Positions 1 through 8,144 are shown, numbered from the stretch's first letter. The stretch: 64,000 bases of DNA from Rossellomorea aquimaris TF-12 (GCF_001648555.1 NZ_LQXM01000027.1:186001-250000); one strand, 5' to 3'. The notes: generated by a model not told the origin, from the letters alone. Translations and numbers: made by a program.

Positions 1-1081
1 GAGCATTTTCTGATAATGTTTGATATGAATCTTCTCCCATGAGTGATTTAATATCTGAGGAAATTAAATCAATAAATAAGGCACCTTCTAATGCAGTAAT
101 GACTGATTTATCTTCTCCCCAATTTTCTTCACTCTCTTCATATTCGTGAAGAGCAATCTTTGAGAAGCCTCTAATAAATGCATGGTTCACCGCTTCAGGA
201 TCTAATGTTTTTACATCGGTTTGTAAATCAAACTGACTATTAATAAATTCTGCTTCATCAGCTGCGTTTCCAGAAAGGTAACTAGAGAGTGATTGATAGA
301 ACGCCCAGCCCTCTGCTTGTTCTGCTTTCGCTGCCTCTGCATCTTCTTTTGCTTCTTCAGAAGCTTTCGTTGCATATCCATTCGGAATTGCCCCAGTAGC
401 TAAATAGAATGTCTTCATTAATGTCTTATCAACTACTTGTTTTCCAAGTTGGAAACCTAATTCGTCATCTTCTTTCACGGCTTTCTCTATTTCTTGAAAA
501 CCTCCATTGATGACATCAACCATATTGGTTTCATATGCCTGGTCTCTTTTTTCAACTGTAGATTCAAGAATTTCATAGAATTCTTTTGCTTCTTCAATTT
601 CTTCGTTCACTTCTTCTTTATTATCCCAATTTTCCGCTACTTCAGTAAATTCATGTTTCATGGTTGTGTAGAATACTTTTTGCATTAATTTATCAAATAA
701 TTGAGCAACGACAACCTTATCTAAAGAACCTTCTTTACCAGCAGTAAGAGCTGTTGAAATATGTTCATCTACTGTATCTTCAAACTCTTGATCACGTTTT
801 TGAACTAGCTCTTGTAAATCGTTTTCATAGATTGATATGACTTTATCGTAATCAACCTCTTTATCTTCTTTTGCTTTGGATAATTCATCTTTAGCTTCGT
901 TATAGGAAGCGGCAAAATCAACCTTCTCTTGTTCGCCTTCTTCTGATTCTACCTTCTCATTTTCTTCTGAAGTAGATGTGTTTTTTTCTTCATTATTCTT
1001 CTCATCAGAACCACATCCTGCTAACACAGACCCTGTTAGTAAAAAAGCGGCAAATATTTTAGACAAGTTTCTCTTCTTCAT
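1..1081 (-). CDS. Fur-box-preceded lipoprotein of unknown function (3' end outside window)
   Basis: An open frame runs from ATG at 1081 to the window edge, giving 360 visible residues and no stop. The N-terminus is a lipoprotein signal: MKKR, a hydrophobic stretch, then a lipobox ending LAGC with Cys23. A Glu-rich linker follows (residues 27-55). The rest is acidic and predicted helical, and appears to repeat: KRDQ-type segments near residues 95 and 170 are each followed about 45 residues later by K(V/T)FY, and a more diverged third unit carries RGFSKIAL. GGGGG lies 9 nt before the ATG. Two Fur-like boxes lie directly upstream, so an iron-linked extracytoplasmic role is inferred. I do not recognise the family and see no imelysin GxHxxE motif. 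Downstream operon partners would be outside the window. Confidence 0.8.
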   Translation of the reverse strand, partial: MKKRNLSKIFAAFLLTGSVLAGCGSDEKNNEEKNTSTSEENEKVESEEGEQEKVDFAASYNEAKDELSKAKEDKEVDYDKVISIYENDLQELVQKRDQEFEDTVDEHISTALTAGKEGSLDKVVVAQLFDKLMQKVFYTTMKHEFTEVAENWDNKEEVNEEIEEAKEFYEILESTVEKRDQAYETNMVDVINGGFQEIEKAVKEDDELGFQLGKQVVDKTLMKTFYLATGAIPNGYATKASEEAKEDAEAAKAEQAEGWAFYQSLSSYLSGNAADEAEFINSQFDLQTDVKTLDPEAVNHAFIRGFSKIALHEYEESEENWGEDKSVITALEGALFIDLISSDIKSLMGEDSYQTLSENA

Positions 1082-1108
1082 ATGTAATAACCCCCAAATG
1101 TTTTATAA

Positions 1109-1163
1109 CTGATAATGATTTTCATTTCCGTTTAAAATTATATCGAGAATGATTCTCATAGTC
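1109..1163 (-). promoter_or_regulatory. Two Fur-like operator boxes
   Basis: GATAATGATTTTCATT at 1111-1126 and GAGAATGATTCTCAT at 1145-1159 both closely match the inverted repeat of the classical Fur box (GATAATGATWATCATTATC). They lie 30 and 64 bp before the lipoprotein start. Two boxes in tandem are typical of tightly iron-repressed promoters; binding is inferred. Confidence 0.8.
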
Positions 1164-1198
1164 AACGCTTATTTAACATTATTCAAAAAAAAGACTAT

Positions 1199-1575
1199 TT
1201 TAGAAAGGCTGTTTTCGTAAACTTTGTTGCTTTTGAAATGGCGAGTAGTGGTTGTTTGCAGCGAGAATCAACTTTCTAAGTATGAGTTTTTTATTAAAGA
1301 CTAATATATACGTTTCAAAACAGTCTTATTAAGGTGTACAGTAGTCGATTTTAGCTTGTAGGTAGAAATACTTTTTTAGATTGTTTATTGTTATTAATCA
1401 CTGTCAGGTATTCTCTTTATAGATGGGGAGGGGAACTACGTACTCTTGCGGAGGTATGGGCGTGCCGAAACCCCGGAAGCGAAGCTGAGGTGGCTTGGCC
1501 GAACATCCGCGGAAAGCGAAGTGGTTCCCCTCACCATCTAGCACAATACAGGTTGACAGAGCCTTTAAGAGACTC
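1199..1575. repeat. Dispersed intergenic repeat, copy R1
   Basis: This holds two modules. The left module (from about 1207) shares AACTTTGTTGCTTTTGAAA and GAGTAGTGGTTG with 42360-42400. The right module (1399-1563) is a 165-bp nested inverted repeat: outer ends TGTCA and TGACA, inner ends GATGGGGAGGGGA (1422) and TTCCCCTCACCATC (1525-1538). The right module closely matches 35060-35225. It carries no plausible gene. Open frames across it lack ribosome binding sites and follow the repeat. Confidence 0.8.
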
Positions 1576-1611
1576 ATGTTATAAAACAACATTCTTTGCG
1601 AAAAGAGCATT

Positions 1612-1649
1612 AAAAAAGGCCGAAGCTCTAATTAGAGCTTCGGCCTTTT
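1612..1649. terminator. Bidirectional rho-independent terminator
   Basis: A perfect stem, AAGGCCGAAGCTCT paired with AGAGCTTCGGCCTT, has an A run on one side and a T run on the other. It ends trxA transcription. Confidence 0.9.
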
Positions 1650-1653
1650 GAAA

Positions 1654-1968
1654 TTATGCGTGTTTGTTTAATAGTTCAGCAAGTGCTTCCTTAGGTTGGA
1701 AACCAATTACTTTATCAACAACTTCGCCGTCTTTAAGAACGACTAACGTTGGGATACTCATTACGCCGTATTTACCAGCTGTTTCTTGGTTTTCATCAAC
1801 GTCAACTTTGACGATTTTCACTTTGTCGCCCATTTCTCCATCTAACTCTTCTAATACTGGAGCGATCATTTTACAAGGTCCACACCAAGGTGCCCAGAAA
1901 TCCGCTAATACCAGTCCAGAATTTGTTTCAGTAGTAAATGATTGATCAGTAGCATGTGTAATTGCCAT
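1654..1968 (-). CDS. trxA: Thioredoxin
   Basis: This 104-residue protein is a full-length single-domain thioredoxin that reduces cytoplasmic protein disulfides using electrons from thioredoxin reductase. The redox motif WCGPC lies near residues 28-32 (FWAPWCGPCKM). The conserved cis-proline is in SIPTL (about residue 73), and DFWA precedes the active site. AGGAGG lies 7-8 nt before the ATG. A terminator separates the gene from the upstream etfA and another follows it, so it is transcribed alone. The trxA-etfA neighbourhood is as in B. subtilis. I found no convincing SigB promoter upstream. Confidence 0.98.
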   Translation of the reverse strand: MAITHATDQSFTTETNSGLVLADFWAPWCGPCKMIAPVLEELDGEMGDKVKIVKVDVDENQETAGKYGVMSIPTLVVLKDGEVVDKVIGFQPKEALAELLNKHA

Positions 1969-2091
1969 TTATATGCGCCTCCTAAATTCTTTGAATGTAA
2001 GGTTAGTATATCACCGTTTTTTTATGGATGCTATTAATCTGCTCGTAGGTAATATACCCTTCAAAAAACGGAATATACTATGTACAACTTG

Positions 2092-2140
2092 AAAAAAAAT
2101 AAGGAGTAACCACCTTCTCGATGATTACATCCTTATTATT
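2092..2140 (-). terminator. Terminator of the fad-etf operon
   Basis: On the minus strand AATAAGGA and GTAA pair with TTAC and TCCTTATT around a large loop, followed by eight T residues. It lies between etfA and trxA. Confidence 0.8.
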
Positions 2141-2197
2141 TTATTCAATACTTCTATCATACCCTTTATGTTAAGAAACAAACATGAAGAGTGTTTA

Positions 2198-3178
2198 TTA
2201 AGAACTAGCTACCTTAAGCTTTTTGAATTCTTCCGTAAGCATTGGAACCACTTCGAATAGATCTCCAACAATACCATAGTCAGCTACATTGAAAATGTTC
2301 GCTTCAGGATCCTTGTTAATGGCCACAATTACTTTTGAGTTAGACATACCAGCTAAATGCTGAATAGCTCCAGAGATTCCACAAGCAATGTAGAGGTCAG
2401 GTGTTACTACTTTCCCTGTTTGACCAATCTGTAAAGAGTAATCACAATAATCTGCGTCACACGCTCCACGTGAAGCACCGACAGCACCACCAAGAACATC
2501 TGCTAATTCTTGAAGTGGATTAAATCCATCTTCACTCTTCACGCCACGTCCACCTGCAATAATAACTTTAGCTTCTGATAAATCAACGCCTTCACTTGCT
2601 TTACGTACAACTTCTTTAATAATTGTGCGTAAATCTTTAATGTCAACAGAAAGAGTTGATACATCACCAGTGCGGGATTCATCTTTGCTTAGTGGTTCGA
2701 TATTGTTAGGACGGATAGTAGCAAAAATCAATCCATCAGTTACAATTTTCTTTTCAAAAGCTTTTCCAGAGTAAATTGGTCTTGTAAATACTAGATTTCC
2801 TCCAGCTTCCTCTAGGTCAGTACTATCAGAAATCAATCCAGAATTTAATTTACTTGCCACTTTAGGAGATAAATCTTTACCTAACGCTGTGTGACCAAAA
2901 ATGATTCCTTCAGGCTTCTCTTGATCAATAACAGCCATAATCGCTTGTGAATATCCATCTGAAGTATACTGCTCCAGTTTATCATCTTCCACAGCGATTA
3001 CTTTGTCCGCTCCATATTGAATCATATCATTTCCTAAAGCGCTTACACTTTTACCAATTAAAACTCCTACTACTTCTCCGCCCTCAGAAACGGTTTTACC
3101 AGCTGCAATTGCTTCAAAAGAAACATTACGTAATGATCCATCACGTACTTCTCCAAGTACTAATACTTTTCTCGCCAT
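2198..3178 (-). CDS. etfA: Electron transfer flavoprotein alpha subunit
   Basis: This 326-residue subunit of the FAD-containing ETF heterodimer accepts electrons from acyl-CoA dehydrogenases and passes them to the respiratory chain. The C-terminal FAD-binding half carries the family pattern GASRGACDADY, then QIGQTGKVVTPDLYIACGISGAIQH and INKDPEA. The N-terminal adenine-nucleotide-like fold starts KVLVLGE. A GGGGG ribosome site lies 8 nt before the ATG. It follows etfB by 43 bp and ends the lcfA-fadR-fadB-etfB-etfA operon, so it serves fatty-acid oxidation. Length and motifs are ordinary. Confidence 0.97.
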   Translation of the reverse strand: MARKVLVLGEVRDGSLRNVSFEAIAAGKTVSEGGEVVGVLIGKSVSALGNDMIQYGADKVIAVEDDKLEQYTSDGYSQAIMAVIDQEKPEGIIFGHTALGKDLSPKVASKLNSGLISDSTDLEEAGGNLVFTRPIYSGKAFEKKIVTDGLIFATIRPNNIEPLSKDESRTGDVSTLSVDIKDLRTIIKEVVRKASEGVDLSEAKVIIAGGRGVKSEDGFNPLQELADVLGGAVGASRGACDADYCDYSLQIGQTGKVVTPDLYIACGISGAIQHLAGMSNSKVIVAINKDPEANIFNVADYGIVGDLFEVVPMLTEEFKKLKVASS

Positions 3179-3221
3179 GTTAAATACCCCCTGAATGTTA
3201 GTTGTTCTTATACTCTCAAAA

Positions 3222-3995
3222 TTAGACTACTTTTGCTTCGTTGTGAAGAAGTTTAACTAGTTCTGATACTTGAGCATCCAACTCGCCTTCTAATACTTTT
3301 CCAGCTTCCTTCTTCGGTGGTAAATAAATTTCGATCGTTTTCGTCTTCGCTTCTACTTCATCTTCATCTAAATCTATATCATCAATTTCTATTTCATTTA
3401 ATGGTTTCTTCTTCGCTTTCATGATCCCTGGTAAAGAAGGGTATCTTGGCTCATTTAGACCTTGTTGAGCTGTTACTAGTAATGGTAATGAAGTTTCTAT
3501 AATTTCAGAATCACCTTCTACGTCACGAGTAACTGTAACAGTGCTTCCATCAATTTCTAATTTTGTAATCGTTGTTACGTAAGGAATGTCTAATTGTTCT
3601 GCAACACGAGGTCCTACTTGTCCAGAACCACCATCAATCGCCACGTTACCTCCAAGAATTAAATCAATTTCCTGGTCTTTTAGATATTGTGAAAGGATTT
3701 TGGCTGTAGTGAATTGATCTCCATTCTCAACATCATCTTCCGTATTGATCAGTACAGCTTTGTCAGCTCCCATGGCTAAGGCAGTTCTAAGCTGTTTCTC
3801 GCTCTCTTCTCCACCTACTGTTACCACTGTAACCTCTCCACCATGTGCATCGCGTACTTGAATGGCTTCTTCGACTGCATACTCATCGTATGGATTTATG
3901 ATAAATTCAGCCCCATCTTCAGCAATTTGACCATTTTGAATTGAAATTTTCTCCTCTGTATCAAACGTTCTTTTCAAAAGTACATAGATGTTCAT
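3222..3995 (-). CDS. etfB: Electron transfer flavoprotein beta subunit
   Basis: This 257-residue beta subunit of ETF is the AMP-binding partner of EtfA. It begins MNIYVLLKRTFDTEEKI and shows the family segments NPYDEYAVEEAIQ, MGADKAVLI and GQVGPRVAEQL. The beta-family signature region follows (VTRDVEGDSE...LPLLVTAQQGLNEPRYPSL). AGGAGGG precedes the ATG. It lies 43 bp before etfA and 142 bp after fadB, and that gap holds a strong hairpin that may adjust etf expression relative to fadB. Confidence 0.97.
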   Translation of the reverse strand: MNIYVLLKRTFDTEEKISIQNGQIAEDGAEFIINPYDEYAVEEAIQVRDAHGGEVTVVTVGGEESEKQLRTALAMGADKAVLINTEDDVENGDQFTTAKILSQYLKDQEIDLILGGNVAIDGGSGQVGPRVAEQLDIPYVTTITKLEIDGSTVTVTRDVEGDSEIIETSLPLLVTAQQGLNEPRYPSLPGIMKAKKKPLNEIEIDDIDLDEDEVEAKTKTIEIYLPPKKEAGKVLEGELDAQVSELVKLLHNEAKVV

Positions 3996-4066
3996 ACGTT
4001 AGTCCCTCCTAATAATTAAAACATTCTTTCCCTTAAAAAGATTTTGAAAATTTATCCCCTTTGAAG

Positions 4067-4103
4067 GGGCAGAGTGATTGGAAACTACCAATCAACACTG
4101 CCC
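4067..4103 (-). other. Intercistronic hairpin between fadB and etfB
   Basis: GGGCAG and GATTGG pair with CCAATC and CTGCCC around a short loop, with no T run after it. A smaller CCCC/GGGG hairpin follows at 4056-4070. The structure suggests an RNA-processing or partial-termination point; function is inferred. Confidence 0.6.
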
Positions 4104-4137
4104 TATATAAGAGTTTACTATATTAATAGAATGTATT

Positions 4138-4908
4138 CTACCCTTTAAAATTCGGTTCTCTTTTTTCAATGAAGGCTGAAATTCCTTCTTTTGCATCGTC
4201 GGATACGAATACCTCACCAAATAGATCAGCTTCTCTCATGACCCCTTCATAAAAGCGGTCATCTTTTGTATAGCTTAAAAGCTCTATGGCTGCTTTCATA
4301 GCCCCTGGGCTTTTCTTAGCGATTTTTTCAGCCATTTCCTGAGCTTTGCTAAACAATTCTTCTTCAGGATACGCTTTATTCGCAAGTCCCCATTGAACAG
4401 CTTCTATACCACTAATAGGTTCACTTGTTAAGAGCATTTCAGCAGCTTTCGCTCTACCTACAAGCTTCGGTAATCGTTGAGAACCTGCAAACCCGGGAAC
4501 CAGTCCTAATTGCAACTCTGGTAATCCAAGCTTTGCTTTTTCACTTACTAATCGGATATGACTTCCCATAGCAAGTTCCAATCCTCCACCTAATGCTGCA
4601 CCATGAATGGCAGCAATGATTGGTTTAGAGAAGTTCTCCATTCTTTCAAACACATCTTGACCTTTTTTCGCTAATTGAGAGAATTCCTCACCACTTTCAA
4701 TGGTAGTGAATTCCTTAATATCAGCACCAGCAGAGAAGAAACGGCCCTCACCTTTAAGCAAGATTACTCTTACATCAGGGTTTCCTTCAAGTTCATCCAG
4801 AACTGCATCGACTTCTCTAATCAGCCCGCTCGCTAATGCATTGGCGGGTGGTCTTTGAATAATAACTGTTGCGATCTTTCCTTCTAATGACCAGGATAAG
4901 TTCTCCAT
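4138..4908 (-). CDS. fadB: Enoyl-CoA hydratase
   Basis: This 256-residue crotonase-fold protein catalyses hydration of trans-2-enoyl-CoA in beta-oxidation. The oxyanion-hole regions are visible as FSAGADIKEF (about residue 60) and IHGAALGGGLELAM (about 105). The crotonase catalytic Glu lies in LPELQLGLVPG (about 130). I chose ATG 4908 (MENLSW) because AGGGGG lies 6 nt upstream and homologues start there; an upstream in-frame ATG at 4947 lies inside fadR and lacks a site. The gene follows fadR by 20 bp and precedes etfB. Confidence 0.95.
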   Translation of the reverse strand: MENLSWSLEGKIATVIIQRPPANALASGLIREVDAVLDELEGNPDVRVILLKGEGRFFSAGADIKEFTTIESGEEFSQLAKKGQDVFERMENFSKPIIAAIHGAALGGGLELAMGSHIRLVSEKAKLGLPELQLGLVPGFAGSQRLPKLVGRAKAAEMLLTSEPISGIEAVQWGLANKAYPEEELFSKAQEMAEKIAKKSPGAMKAAIELLSYTKDDRFYEGVMREADLFGEVFVSDDAKEGISAFIEKREPNFKG

Positions 4909-4928
4909 CTCTAATCCCCCTAAAGAAT

Positions 4929-5516
4929 TTAGTTTCTGCCTATACAACCGTGAAGTAACAGTTTGTGAATAGCAGGTACTTGAGCTACTATATCATATTT
5001 CTGATCATTCATAACCCAAGTTGTCACCATTTCATCTAAAGTTCCAAAAATCATCTGTCGTGCTAAACGAACATCCAGAGTTTCCGGAAACTCTCGAGAC
5101 TCAATTCCACTAATTAAAATCTTGTCTACCAACTGTAAATACCCTTTTAAAACATCATTAATCTTTAAACGAATATCTTTATTTGATTGACGTAGCTCTA
5201 ATTGAGTAACAATTGCTAAATGATGATCATCTGAAAGGATTTTGCAGTGATTTTCAATCATCACTAATAATTTCTCTGAAACCGTCTGTTTTCCTGCTAT
5301 AACTTCCTCTATCTTTTCAACAAAGAGTACCATTTTTTCTCTAAATAAAGAGATCAGGATATCTTCCTTATTTTTAAAATAAAGATAAATTGTTCCATCA
5401 GCGACACCAGCTTGTTTGGCAATCTTCGAAACCTGTGCTTGATGATACCCGTTTTCGGCTATAACAATGACGGCTGCATCGATAATTTGCTTGTATTTAG
5501 GTTTGTTTCGTTTCAT
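4929..5516 (-). CDS. fadR: TetR-family fatty-acid degradation regulator
   Basis: This 195-residue repressor of beta-oxidation genes is released by long-chain acyl-CoA in B. subtilis. The TetR helix-turn-helix is at the N-terminus (IIAENGYHQAQVSKIAKQAG, then ADGTIYLYFKNKEDI). I chose ATG 5516 (MKRNKPKYK), which matches the B. subtilis start and has AAGGTAGG upstream. The longer frame to 5558 would start inside the FadR operator. A good promoter and the operator lie immediately upstream, so it probably represses itself as well as the operon. It lies between lcfA and fadB. Confidence 0.95.
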   Translation of the reverse strand: MKRNKPKYKQIIDAAVIVIAENGYHQAQVSKIAKQAGVADGTIYLYFKNKEDILISLFREKMVLFVEKIEEVIAGKQTVSEKLLVMIENHCKILSDDHHLAIVTQLELRQSNKDIRLKINDVLKGYLQLVDKILISGIESREFPETLDVRLARQMIFGTLDEMVTTWVMNDQKYDIVAQVPAIHKLLLHGCIGRN

Positions 5517-5542
5517 AATATCTTGACCTACCTTAGGGAAAT

Positions 5543-5562
5543 ATGAATGAATGGTCATTCAT
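5543..5562 (-). promoter_or_regulatory. FadR operator
   Basis: ATGAATGAATGGTCATTCAT is a near-perfect dyad and fits the B. subtilis FadR box (TGAATGAnTAnTCATTCA) except at the centre. It lies at the predicted transcription start of the fadR promoter. Confidence 0.85.
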
Positions 5563-5568
5563 ATTTCA

Positions 5569-5597
5569 ATAATAAAATGTATGTGGTTAATTGTCAA
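5569..5597 (-). promoter_or_regulatory. Internal SigA promoter for fadR-fadB-etfBA
   Basis: On the minus strand, TTGACA (5592-5597) and TATTAT (5569-5574) are separated by exactly 17 nt. The predicted start at about 5562 coincides with the FadR operator. Confidence 0.85.
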
Positions 5598-5660
5598 GAA
5601 TAGTGTGCTTGTCCAATTAAACTTTAAAAAAGAGAAGAATTTTTCTTCTATATGATTACT

Positions 5661-7355
5661 TTACCCTAATTTTTCTTCTTCTTCTACCTTCTTGCGTTCT
5701 TCTTCAACTAAAGCTCTTCTTAATATTTTTCCTACTGCTGTTTTAGGAAGCTCATTTCTAAATTCATAAATACGAGGTACTTTATACGCAGCTAGATATT
5801 TACGAGCAAATTCATTAAGATCTTCTTCAGATAAGGTAGCTCCTTCTTTTAGGACCACATAGGCTTTAACTGTTTCTCCTCTATAAGGATCTGGGACTCC
5901 AGCCGCTACAACCTCTTGGATAGATGGATGCTCATATAAAACTTCTTCTATCTCTCGAGGATAAATATTAAATCCACCCGCGATGATCATATCCTTCTTA
6001 CGATCTACTACATAGAAATAGCCTTTTTCATCCATGTAACCTAAATCCCCTGTTAACAGCCACCCGTCCTTTAAGGTTTGATCTGTTTCTTCGGGGCGAT
6101 TCCAATAGCCTTTCATGATTTGTGGACCTTTTACAACGATTTCTCCAATCTCATTAGCTGGTAGGGGTTCTCCCGTTTCCAATGAGAAGACTGCTGCTTC
6201 TGTACTTGGCCAAGGAACACCAATACTACCTTTAATTCTTTCTTTATCCCATAGGAAGTTGGAATGAGTAACAGGAGAAGATTCAGTTAATCCATATCCT
6301 TCAACTAATTTACCACCTGTAACTTTTTCAAATTCCTGTTGCACCTCGACAGGTAATGGAGCGCTTCCGCTTAAACACGAATCAATGGAAGATAAATCAT
6401 ATTTTTTTAGATCAGGGTGATTTAATAACCCAATATAAATGGTTGGAGCTCCAGGAAATAACGTTGGTTTCTGTTTTTGAATTGTCTTTAAAGTCGTTTC
6501 TGGATCGAATTTGGGTAATAAAATCATTTTATATCCTTGCATAACAGCTAGAATCATAACGGCTGTCATCCCGTACACATGAAAGAATGGTAGTATACCA
6601 AGAATCTTTTCTTCTCCTTTTTTGCATTTGTAAAGCCACACATCACACATAGAAGCGTTGGCAACTAAATTTTTATGTGTAAGCATTACTCCCTTAGGAA
6701 ACCCTGTGGTTCCTCCAGTATATTGAAGGAGGGCAATGTCGTTATCAAAATTAAACTCACTTTCAATCTGTTCAGGTTTCGATGTGGACATAATGTGTGT
6801 GAATAAGTGATTGGAATCTGTCGGTTCTACTTTTACGACAATACCATACTGCTTTTTTTGGATAAATGGGTAAATGAGATTTTTGGGAAACGGGAGGTAT
6901 TCTTTGATAGCGGTTACAATTATATGCTCAAGATTTGTATTCTTCATTACCTTCGATACTCTCGGATATAGAATATCCAAAGTAAGAATGACTTTAGCTC
7001 CAGAATCCTTCATTTGATACTCAATTTCTCTTTCTGTATACAATGGATTGGTTTGTACTACAACTCCACCAGAGTATAAGACTCCATAATAGGCAATAAC
7101 GGATTGAGGAGTGTTTGGCAGCATGATTGCCACCCTATCACCTTTTTCAATTCCTAACCCCCTTAAATAGTTGGCAAATTTCAGAGCCGACTCATATAAT
7201 TCTTGAAAGGTCATTTCTTTCCCCATAAAGTGAATGGCAGCTTTATTACCATATAGAGAAGCTGCTTCAGTTAAGTAGGATTGAAGAGGTTTTTCAACTA
7301 AATCCAGTTCTCTTGGTATTTCTATTGGATATTCGTTAAGCCACGGCTTGTTCAT
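5661..7355 (-). CDS. lcfA: Long-chain fatty-acid--CoA ligase
   Basis: This 564-residue enzyme uses ATP to activate long-chain fatty acids to acyl-CoA via an acyl-adenylate, the entry to beta-oxidation. It has the AMP-binding fold: P-loop LLQYTGGTTGFPKGVMLTH (about residue 210), the linker-region motif YGLTESSP (about 355), the ATP-binding GWLLTGDLG (about 435), and the C-terminal VVDRKKDMIIAGG and catalytic-lysine region LPKTAVGKILRR (about 540). AGGAGGG lies just before the ATG, and a SigA promoter lies 46 bp upstream. It is the first gene of the fad-etf operon, 144 bp before fadR. Confidence 0.97.
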   Translation of the reverse strand: MNKPWLNEYPIEIPRELDLVEKPLQSYLTEAASLYGNKAAIHFMGKEMTFQELYESALKFANYLRGLGIEKGDRVAIMLPNTPQSVIAYYGVLYSGGVVVQTNPLYTEREIEYQMKDSGAKVILTLDILYPRVSKVMKNTNLEHIIVTAIKEYLPFPKNLIYPFIQKKQYGIVVKVEPTDSNHLFTHIMSTSKPEQIESEFNFDNDIALLQYTGGTTGFPKGVMLTHKNLVANASMCDVWLYKCKKGEEKILGILPFFHVYGMTAVMILAVMQGYKMILLPKFDPETTLKTIQKQKPTLFPGAPTIYIGLLNHPDLKKYDLSSIDSCLSGSAPLPVEVQQEFEKVTGGKLVEGYGLTESSPVTHSNFLWDKERIKGSIGVPWPSTEAAVFSLETGEPLPANEIGEIVVKGPQIMKGYWNRPEETDQTLKDGWLLTGDLGYMDEKGYFYVVDRKKDMIIAGGFNIYPREIEEVLYEHPSIQEVVAAGVPDPYRGETVKAYVVLKEGATLSEEDLNEFARKYLAAYKVPRIYEFRNELPKTAVGKILRRALVEEERKKVEEEEKLG

Positions 7356-7400
7356 TTGTATCCCTCCTTGTGAATTGTTAGAAAATTTTTTCTTTTCACT

Positions 7401-7429
7401 ATTATAATATAAGGGAACTACAGTTACAA
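7401..7429 (-). promoter_or_regulatory. SigA promoter of lcfA
   Basis: TTGTAA and TATAAT are separated by 17 nt on the minus strand, with the -10 46 bp before the lcfA start. I see no full FadR dyad here, only a weak half-site (TCATTCATC) near 7492. Confidence 0.75.
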
Positions 7430-7569
7430 TTTGAAATCTTTATTTTTATTACTATTTACCTAAGTTGAAAGGTATAATTCTTTGAAATCTTTTCATTCAT
7501 CAGCTTGTCTTAACTCTCTTATGAAAACATATATAGGCATTCTATACTTATATATATTTTAAACTCATG

Positions 7570-7608
7570 AAAAAAGACTGCCATTTTTTATCTAATGGCA
7601 GTCTCTTT
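7570..7608 (-). terminator. Terminator after yshE and the 27-residue ORF
   Basis: AGACTGCCAT pairs with ATGGCAGTCT around TTTTTATCTA, with a T run on the minus strand. Confidence 0.85.
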
Positions 7609-7641
7609 TCTATTTATTGCTATATTAATATTATAAATGCT

Positions 7642-7725
7642 TCAAGTGAAAAACAGCATATAAATGATTCCTATTACTAGAAAGCCTCCACATAAAGCCA
7701 ATAAAACCTTCGCTAACGTTTCCAT
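7642..7725 (-). CDS. 27-residue single-span membrane peptide
   Basis: ATG at 7725 opens a 27-codon frame beginning METLAKVLLALCGGF and ending YMLFFT. Apart from one Glu and one Lys near the N-terminus it is all hydrophobic or neutral, so it is probably one membrane helix. The ribosome site AAGGAGAGG lies 6 nt before the ATG and overlaps the yshE stop codon, implying translation coupled to yshE. A terminator follows within 40 bp, so the peptide is the last cistron of the mutS2-yshE operon. I do not recognise it. The ribosome site, position and composition argue that it is real. Confidence 0.7.
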   Translation of the reverse strand: METLAKVLLALCGGFLVIGIIYMLFFT

Positions 7726-7736
7726 GTTTCCTCTCC

Positions 7737-8144
7737 TTACGATATGCCTGCACCAATTACATAAGATAACCCAACGGAAATGACTAAGGATATAAAACCA
7801 ACAGCTCGATTGTCATTGGCTATTTCTTCATCAATTTTAAACTTTGGTGTTAAAAATTCATAAATAAAGTAGCCAATTAACAAAAGCAAGAATCCAAAAA
7901 TTCCCCATCCTATGGTGGTTAAGATCGTATCATGTTGTTCAATGGAATGACGAAAGATATTTGCAATCCCGAATATCTTCCCACCAGTTGCCATAGCAAC
8001 CGCTACATTTCCCCTTTTAATCTCATCCCAGTTTTTGTATTTTGTGACTAGTTCAAAAATCGCTAAGAAAAGGACAAGGCATAGAATGACTACGCTATAA
8101 TTCCCTGCCGTTTGAACATATTCATTTTCCCAAAAGTTTTCCAA
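7737..8144 (-). CDS. yshE: DUF350-family membrane protein
   Basis: This 135-residue integral membrane protein has four hydrophobic segments, at about residues 14-34, 48-66, 76-98 and 112-134. The segment VAVAMATGGKIFGIANIFR between spans 1 and 2, and AVGFISLVISVGLSYVIGAGIS at the end, are as I recall for B. subtilis YshE. The function is unknown. It follows mutS2 by 21 bp, as in B. subtilis, and its stop overlaps the ribosome site of the tiny ORF downstream. Confidence 0.85.
   Translation of the reverse strand: MENFWENEYVQTAGNYSVVILCLVLFLAIFELVTKYKNWDEIKRGNVAVAMATGGKIFGIANIFRHSIEQHDTILTTIGWGIFGFLLLLIGYFIYEFLTPKFKIDEEIANDNRAVGFISLVISVGLSYVIGAGIS

Noticed and set aside
494..688. Plus-strand 64-residue Phe-rich frame
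   Set aside because: Shadow of the minus-strand lipoprotein gene; no ribosome site.
1388..1651. 87-residue plus-strand frame across repeat R1 and the trxA terminator
   Set aside because: Follows the inverted-repeat element and a terminator stem; no ribosome site.
1981..2090. SigB promoter for trxA
   Set aside because: GGGTAT is present near 2053, but no GTTTAA-like -35 stands at a workable distance.
4909..4947. Upstream extension of fadB to ATG 4947
   Set aside because: It overlaps fadR, has no ribosome site, and MENLSW at 4908 matches homologues.
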